Assembly: GCA_003452395.1 (NCBI GenBank)
Contig: DMOI01000061.1
Coordinates: forward strand, 1-9,307
From: Clostridiales bacterium
Lineage (GTDB): Bacteria > Bacillota > Clostridia > Lachnospirales > UBA12420
DNA length: 9,307 nt
Direction of reading: 5' to 3'
Of this stretch, positions 6,799-9,307 are shown piece by piece. Numbering within the stretch: the stretch's first letter is position 1; each line of letters begins with the position of its first letter. A program made the position numbers and the translations under genes. Below the pieces are notes generated by a model, which was not told the DNA's origin, did no database searches, and worked only from the letters and a program-made list of their open reading frames with translations.

Positions 6799-6829
6799 AC
6801 CCCCTCTTGCTCCCCCTTCGCAGGGGGAG
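6799..6829 (-). repeat. C/G-tract hairpin after dusB, half of a larger palindrome
   Basis: CTCCCCCT (6810-6817) pairs with AGGGGGAG (6822-6829) around TCGC. A second C tract, CCCCCT at 6800-6805, could compete for the same G arm. It stands 5 bases after the dusB stop codon, so it could stop or stabilise that transcript, but the minus strand has no T run after it. The one-sided extension GACCCCCTCTTG suggests a truncated dispersed palindrome. Confidence 0.5.
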
Positions 6830-6834
6830 GATTC

Positions 6835-7794
6835 TTAACTATTTGCTACTAGTTCATTTAATATTTTTTCTAAATCACTATAACTCTCTACCCTAGATAT
6901 ATCATTTCTTATTTTGGCTGCGTTTTTTATACCTTTTGTATACCATATAATATGCTTTCTCATTTCTCTTATACCTATATATTCACCTTTTTTATCTATC
7001 TGTCCTTTTGCATGTAAAAGTGCAAGATTTATTTTTTCCTTTGGTGTTACATCTGATATAATATCCCCATTTTTTAGATATGCATTTATTTTTTGAAAAA
7101 TCCATGGATTTCCCTCTGCTCCTCTACCTATCATTATCGCATCGCATCCAGTGTACTCAAACATTCTTTTTGCATCTTGGGGGGTAAATATATCTCCATT
7201 TCCTATTACAGGTATGCTCACACTCTGCTTTACTTTCTTTATTATATCTAAGTCGGCTTTTCCACTGTAAAATTGATCCCTAGTTCTACCATGTACTGTG
7301 ATTGCCTGCGCTCCACTTTCCTCTGCAATTTTGGCTATAACTACGGCGTTTGGGGTGTCTGCTGTAAAACCTTTTCTTATTTTCACTGTCACTGGTTTAT
7401 TCACTGCGCGTGATACTTCGCGTACAATCTCTGCAACTAATTCAGGTTTTTGCATTAATGCAGAGCCTTCAAAATTCTTAGTTATCTTAGGTGCTGGACA
7501 CCCCATATTAATATCTATAATATCAAATTTATTCTGTAGCTTTTCCGCCTCACCTGCAAGTATTTTAGGATCAGCTCCAAAAATCTGAACTGCTGATGGT
7601 TTTTCAGACTCATTAATATCTAGTAAATCTATCGTTCTATCATTTTCATACATCAAGGCTTTCGCACTAACCATTTCGGTATATGTGAGTCCTGCTCCCA
7701 TTTGCCTACATATAGCCCTAAAGCTTACATCAGTCACACCTGCCATAGGAGCGAGAAAGACATTATTTTTTATTTCTATATTTCCTATGTACAT
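6835..7794 (-). CDS. dusB: tRNA-dihydrouridine synthase, DusB/NifR3 type
   Basis: The 319-residue product is a complete TIM-barrel flavoenzyme that reduces specific uridines in the tRNA D-loop using FMN and NADPH. LAPMAGVTD (14-22) is the FMN-binding start. INMGCPAPK (95-103) contains the catalytic Cys99, which protonates the uracil ring. Further conserved parts are KIRKGF (138-143), HGRTRDQFYSG (168-178), the phosphate-binding GNGDI (198-202) and IGRGAEGNPWIF (222-233). The C-terminal helical domain is present. AGAGGGGAC (7801-7809) lies 6 to 8 bases before the ATG. The length and motifs match the DusB group of Firmicutes (TIGR00737). Upstream lie a palindromic repeat and a pseudogene instead of the usual operon partners, and I see no convincing promoter nearby. 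The exact target uridine cannot be read from the sequence. Confidence 0.95.
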   Translation of the reverse strand: MYIGNIEIKNNVFLAPMAGVTDVSFRAICRQMGAGLTYTEMVSAKALMYENDRTIDLLDINESEKPSAVQIFGADPKILAGEAEKLQNKFDIIDINMGCPAPKITKNFEGSALMQKPELVAEIVREVSRAVNKPVTVKIRKGFTADTPNAVVIAKIAEESGAQAITVHGRTRDQFYSGKADLDIIKKVKQSVSIPVIGNGDIFTPQDAKRMFEYTGCDAIMIGRGAEGNPWIFQKINAYLKNGDIISDVTPKEKINLALLHAKGQIDKKGEYIGIREMRKHIIWYTKGIKNAAKIRNDISRVESYSDLEKILNELVANS

Positions 7795-7833
7795 TTTTTA
7801 GTCCCCTCTCCTACCTTTGATGACCCTCAATCC

Positions 7834-7938
7834 TGTCATTGCGAAGAGGTTCTTTCGACGAAGCAATCTTATCTTTTAAGTTATCTTGTTATATTATCAA
7901 AAAGATGAGATTGCCCCGTCGTTCCTCCTCGCAATGAC
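7834..7938. repeat. Complete TGTCATTGCGA palindromic (MITE-like) repeat
   Basis: The left arm (7834-7877, starting TGTCATTGCGAAGAGG) and the right arm (7899-7938, the inverse of TGTCATTGCGAGGAGG...) match along about 40 bases, apart from a 4-base gap and a few changes. A 21-base AT-rich centre separates them. Both arms contain CGACG..GCAATCT and end in ATCTTTT next to the centre. No open frame is enclosed. Part copies occur at 2024-2071 and 9176-9187. The element lies 24 bases upstream of the dusB ribosome binding site, so a dusB transcript from further upstream would carry a long hairpin. Confidence 0.75.
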
Positions 7939-7978
7939 AATCTGTGTATATAGTTCCTTTTTTATTCTTCTATATTTA

Positions 7979-8062
7979 TCATTCTTTTATATTTTGCATT
8001 ACCCACCACTTTTGTAACCCTTCTAACAGCTCACTATGTTCTTTTATACTGTTAACTATTTT
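7979..8062 (-). pseudogene. Truncated 3' end of gene X (copy 1)
   Basis: Twenty-seven codons end in TGA and contain EHSELLEGLQKW, identical to the end of the partial gene at 9218-9307. In this shared core the two DNA copies differ at five positions, all third-base synonymous changes, so both were once under protein-level selection. Upstream the frame meets a TAA at 8063-8065 and then the terminator of the nuclease gene, so the 5' part of the gene is gone. Similarity to the other copy continues past the stop into the 3' flank (GTATAT..TTCCTTT.TTATTCT.CTAT). I do not recognise the family. Confidence 0.7.
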
Positions 8063-8075
8063 TTATAACTCTTTC

Positions 8076-8107
8076 AAAAAACTTCAGACTAATAACTGAA
8101 GTTTTTT
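8076..8107 (-). terminator. Intrinsic terminator of the Rpn nuclease gene
   Basis: AAAAAACTTCAG (8076-8087) pairs perfectly with CTGAAGTTTTTT (8096-8107) around an 8-base loop. On the minus strand the stem ends in six T residues. It begins 2 bases after the stop codon. The A/T-flanked form could work in both directions. Confidence 0.88.
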
Positions 8108-8109
8108 AC

Positions 8110-8424
8110 TTAGTCTTCTTCTCTTACACGATTTACAGCTTCGTCTATTTCCTCTTTACTAAGTCCCGTATAGTCAGCTATCTGATCCTTTGTCAAATTA
8201 TTATTCAACATATTTATTACTATCATCCTATCCCTTTTTCGTTTTCCTTCTTCTCTACCTTCTTCTCTACCTTCTTCTCTACCTTTTTCTTTTCCTTCTG
8301 CCAGCCCTTTTCTTCTAGCTTCATTTCTCATTGATGTCATATCTGACAAAAATATCGCTCTTCTTAACGCCCTGTCTCTTTCTATATCATCTTGGCTAAC
8401 TTGTTCTAATGTTTCATGTGCCAT
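8110..8424 (-). CDS. Possible intragenic small protein from the Rpn gene (RpnS-like)
   Basis: An in-frame ATG at 8424 is preceded by GGGAGGAGG (8433-8441), a full Shine-Dalgarno match at 8 bases spacing and the best in the window. Translation from it would give the last 104 residues of the nuclease: a charged helix, the GREE repeat and the helix-turn-helix-like tail, without the catalytic domain. In E. coli Rpn genes, small C-terminal proteins made from internal starts have been reported to inhibit the full-length toxic nuclease. The same design here is inference. The Shine-Dalgarno stretch also codes for Glu and Arg (GAG CGG GAG GAG GAA), so it could be a by-product of coding, though the CGG is out of keeping with the mostly AGA usage around it. 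I see no clear internal promoter. Confidence 0.4.
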   Translation of the reverse strand: MAHETLEQVSQDDIERDRALRRAIFLSDMTSMRNEARRKGLAEGKEKGREEGREEGREEGKRKRDRMIVINMLNNNLTKDQIADYTGLSKEEIDEAVNRVREED

Positions 8425-9051
8425 TTTTATTTCCTCCTCCCGCTCTATTATTTTCTCTATTACCTTTCTCTTGCTTTCATCATCTGCATCCTTTAGGAAT
8501 GTTAACCATCTTTCTAGTCTATCCATTTTTTCTACATTTTTTTCGTTTTCAAAAAACTTTCCTAATTCTATTATATGTAACTCCATGTCATTTATATATT
8601 CAAAATTTTCTTCTACTTCTTTTATTTTATATTTTGTATGATATTTTTTTGTTTCTTTTATTAAATCGTCTTTTACTATTATTATCTGTATAACTTTGTT
8701 TAATTTTTCGTAATCTTCACCACTTTTAAAATCGTCTATATATAGTTTCGACCAATAATATAAAAATCGTTTTTTAAGATTTTCATAACTTACTAGTTGC
8801 ATCTCTATATCAATTTTTTCTCCCTTATTTGTTTTTACTTTTATATCTAGTATAGACTGTTTATCTTCTTCATATTGCTTGTCTAGATATGGATTCAAAT
8901 ATACTATTTCTTTTATTTTATCTTCTAAGTTCAGTATGCTATTTAATAATCCTCTAAGTGCTATCTTGCACTCATCTTTGTCAAGACCAAATATTAATTT
9001 GAACACGTAATCCACTTTAGGATCCATTAATGTATTTTTCCCTACCGCCAC
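8110..9051 (-). CDS. Rpn family PD-(D/E)XK nuclease (PDDEXK_2)
   Basis: The 313-residue product belongs to the Rpn/PDDEXK_2 family. The N-terminus MDPKVDYVFKLIFG (9-22) is typical. The nuclease core is LDIKVKTNKG...IDIEMQ with D69, E83 and Q85 (the D-ExQ form of the PD-(D/E)XK site), followed by the conserved KRFLYYWSKLY helix (93-103). Residues 257-269 are a GREE repeat, then LTKDQIADYTGLSKEEID (286-303), a helix-turn-helix-like tail common in the family. E. coli members are DNA endonucleases linked to recombination and phage defence. A longer frame opens at 9162, but the promoter at 9083-9111 lies inside it. The GTG at 9051, 6 bases behind AAGGGGAG (9058-9065), is the likely start; ATG at 9027 is the alternative. 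The gene has its own promoter and terminator. A strong internal start lies at 8424. Family is certain; activity is inferred. Confidence 0.9.
   Translation of the reverse strand: MAVGKNTLMDPKVDYVFKLIFGLDKDECKIALRGLLNSILNLEDKIKEIVYLNPYLDKQYEEDKQSILDIKVKTNKGEKIDIEMQLVSYENLKKRFLYYWSKLYIDDFKSGEDYEKLNKVIQIIIVKDDLIKETKKYHTKYKIKEVEENFEYINDMELHIIELGKFFENEKNVEKMDRLERWLTFLKDADDESKRKVIEKIIEREEEIKMAHETLEQVSQDDIERDRALRRAIFLSDMTSMRNEARRKGLAEGKEKGREEGREEGREEGKRKRDRMIVINMLNNNLTKDQIADYTGLSKEEIDEAVNRVREED
8247..8282. repeat. 12-bp tandem repeat inside the Rpn gene
   Basis: Three perfect copies of CTTCTTCTCTAC lie at 8247-8258, 8259-8270 and 8271-8282, and decayed copies follow. The unit codes in frame for Gly-Arg-Glu-Glu on the minus strand, so gain or loss of units would lengthen or shorten a charged linker without shifting the frame. 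Confidence 0.9.
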
Positions 9052-9082
9052 ACAAATCTCCCCTTCATCATTAGTTATATAT

Positions 9083-9111
9083 ATTATAATATATTTCCAT
9101 TTTTTTTGCAA
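9083..9111 (-). promoter_or_regulatory. Sigma-A promoter of the Rpn gene
   Basis: On the minus strand TTGCAA (9106-9111) and TATAAT (9083-9088) are 17 bases apart, with an A tract in the spacer. Transcription would begin near 9076, about 25 bases before the GTG at 9051. This position argues against the upstream ATG at 9162. Confidence 0.75.
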
Positions 9112-9146
9112 GTACCTTTTTTTACTATTATAGTTAAATGAATTCT

Positions 9147-9187
9147 CCCCGCAGCAAGCCAACGGGGTATTATATTGTCATTGCGAG
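9147..9187. repeat. CCCCG hairpin plus remnant of the TGTCATTGCGAG repeat
   Basis: CCCCG (9147-9151) pairs with CGGGG (9163-9167) across an 11-base loop. Nine bases further, TGTCATTGCGAG (9176-9187) is an exact match to the outer end of the palindromic repeats elsewhere in the window. The hairpin could end the gene X transcript, but it lacks a T run. In both gene X copies the repeat end abuts the same point of the 3' flank. Confidence 0.5.
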
Positions 9188-9217
9188 TATATTTCCTTTC
9201 TTATTCTCCTATGTTTT

Positions 9218-9307
9218 TTATTTTGTATATTTACTTACCACATACCACTTCTGCAACCCTTCCAACAGTTCACTATGCTCTTTCTCTATCCTTTTAATCT
9301 CTAGTTT
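9218..9307 (-). CDS. Gene X, 3' end (partial, copy 2)
   Basis: The last 29 codons of a gene that continues beyond the right edge. The frame reads KLEIKRIEKEHSELLEGLQK, then WYVVSKYTK and a TAA stop. The close match to the fragment at 7979-8062, with only synonymous changes in the core, shows that it is coding. The charged, helix-forming tail gives no family. It lies about 105 bases upstream of the Rpn promoter, on the same strand. Confidence 0.7.
   Translation of the reverse strand, partial: KLEIKRIEKEHSELLEGLQKWYVVSKYTK

Noticed and set aside
7878..7898. TTGATA and TATAAC-like hexamers in the centre of the palindromic repeat as a dusB promoter
   Set aside because: No pair of hexamers has both acceptable sequence and spacing; AT-rich sequence makes single matches common.
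8409..8693. Leu/Phe-rich 94-codon frame on the plus strand
   Set aside because: It is the antisense of the Rpn gene; the hydrophobicity comes from reversed Lys/Glu codons.
1..9307. CRISPR array, tRNA or rRNA gene
   Set aside because: I saw no regularly spaced repeats of suitable length and no cloverleaf or rRNA signature on either strand. The only regular tandem repeat is the 12-bp coding one in the Rpn gene.

Overview
The window is AT-rich DNA from a low-GC Gram-positive bacterium, most likely of the class Clostridia (Bacillota). The grounds are strong GGAGG-type ribosome binding sites, near-consensus sigma-A promoters, A/T-ending codons, a three-SLH-domain surface protein, and a dusB-greA gene pair. 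The species cannot be named from this sequence. Every gene I accept lies on the minus strand, so transcription runs from high to low coordinates.

Layout from right to left, in the direction of transcription. The 3' end of an unrecognised gene ("gene X", 9218-9307) enters the window. Next is an Rpn/PD-(D/E)XK nuclease gene (8110-9051) with its own promoter and terminator, and a strong internal translation start that could give a 104-residue C-terminal protein. Directly after its terminator lies a second, truncated copy of the gene X 3' end (7979-8062), so the nuclease gene sits between two related fragments. A palindromic repeat of the TGTCATTGCGAG type (7834-7938) follows, then dusB (tRNA dihydrouridine synthase), a G/C-tract hairpin, and greA (transcript cleavage factor), which has a consensus promoter and a strong terminator. 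Downstream of greA is not lysS, the neighbour often found in Firmicutes, but a two-gene surface-protein operon: a secreted 803-residue SLH/Ig-like protein and a secreted acidic 374-residue protein. The operon has a long leader with palindromes and a clear terminator at 2094-2130. Last comes an AAA ATPase with DUF4143 and PD-(D/E)XK-like C-terminal parts, also with its own promoter.

The left 485 bases have no convincing gene. They hold stem-loops, a GC-rich block, copies of ACGATATTTT, and a 39-bp-spaced duplication of a GGGGTCAGG-type motif. Repeats of several families sit in most of the intergenic gaps, so this looks like an accessory region around two housekeeping genes (dusB, greA).

The observations most worth following are the intragenic start in the Rpn gene, the gene X fragments flanking it (which differ only at synonymous sites in their shared core), and the surface-protein operon at the position where lysS is often found.
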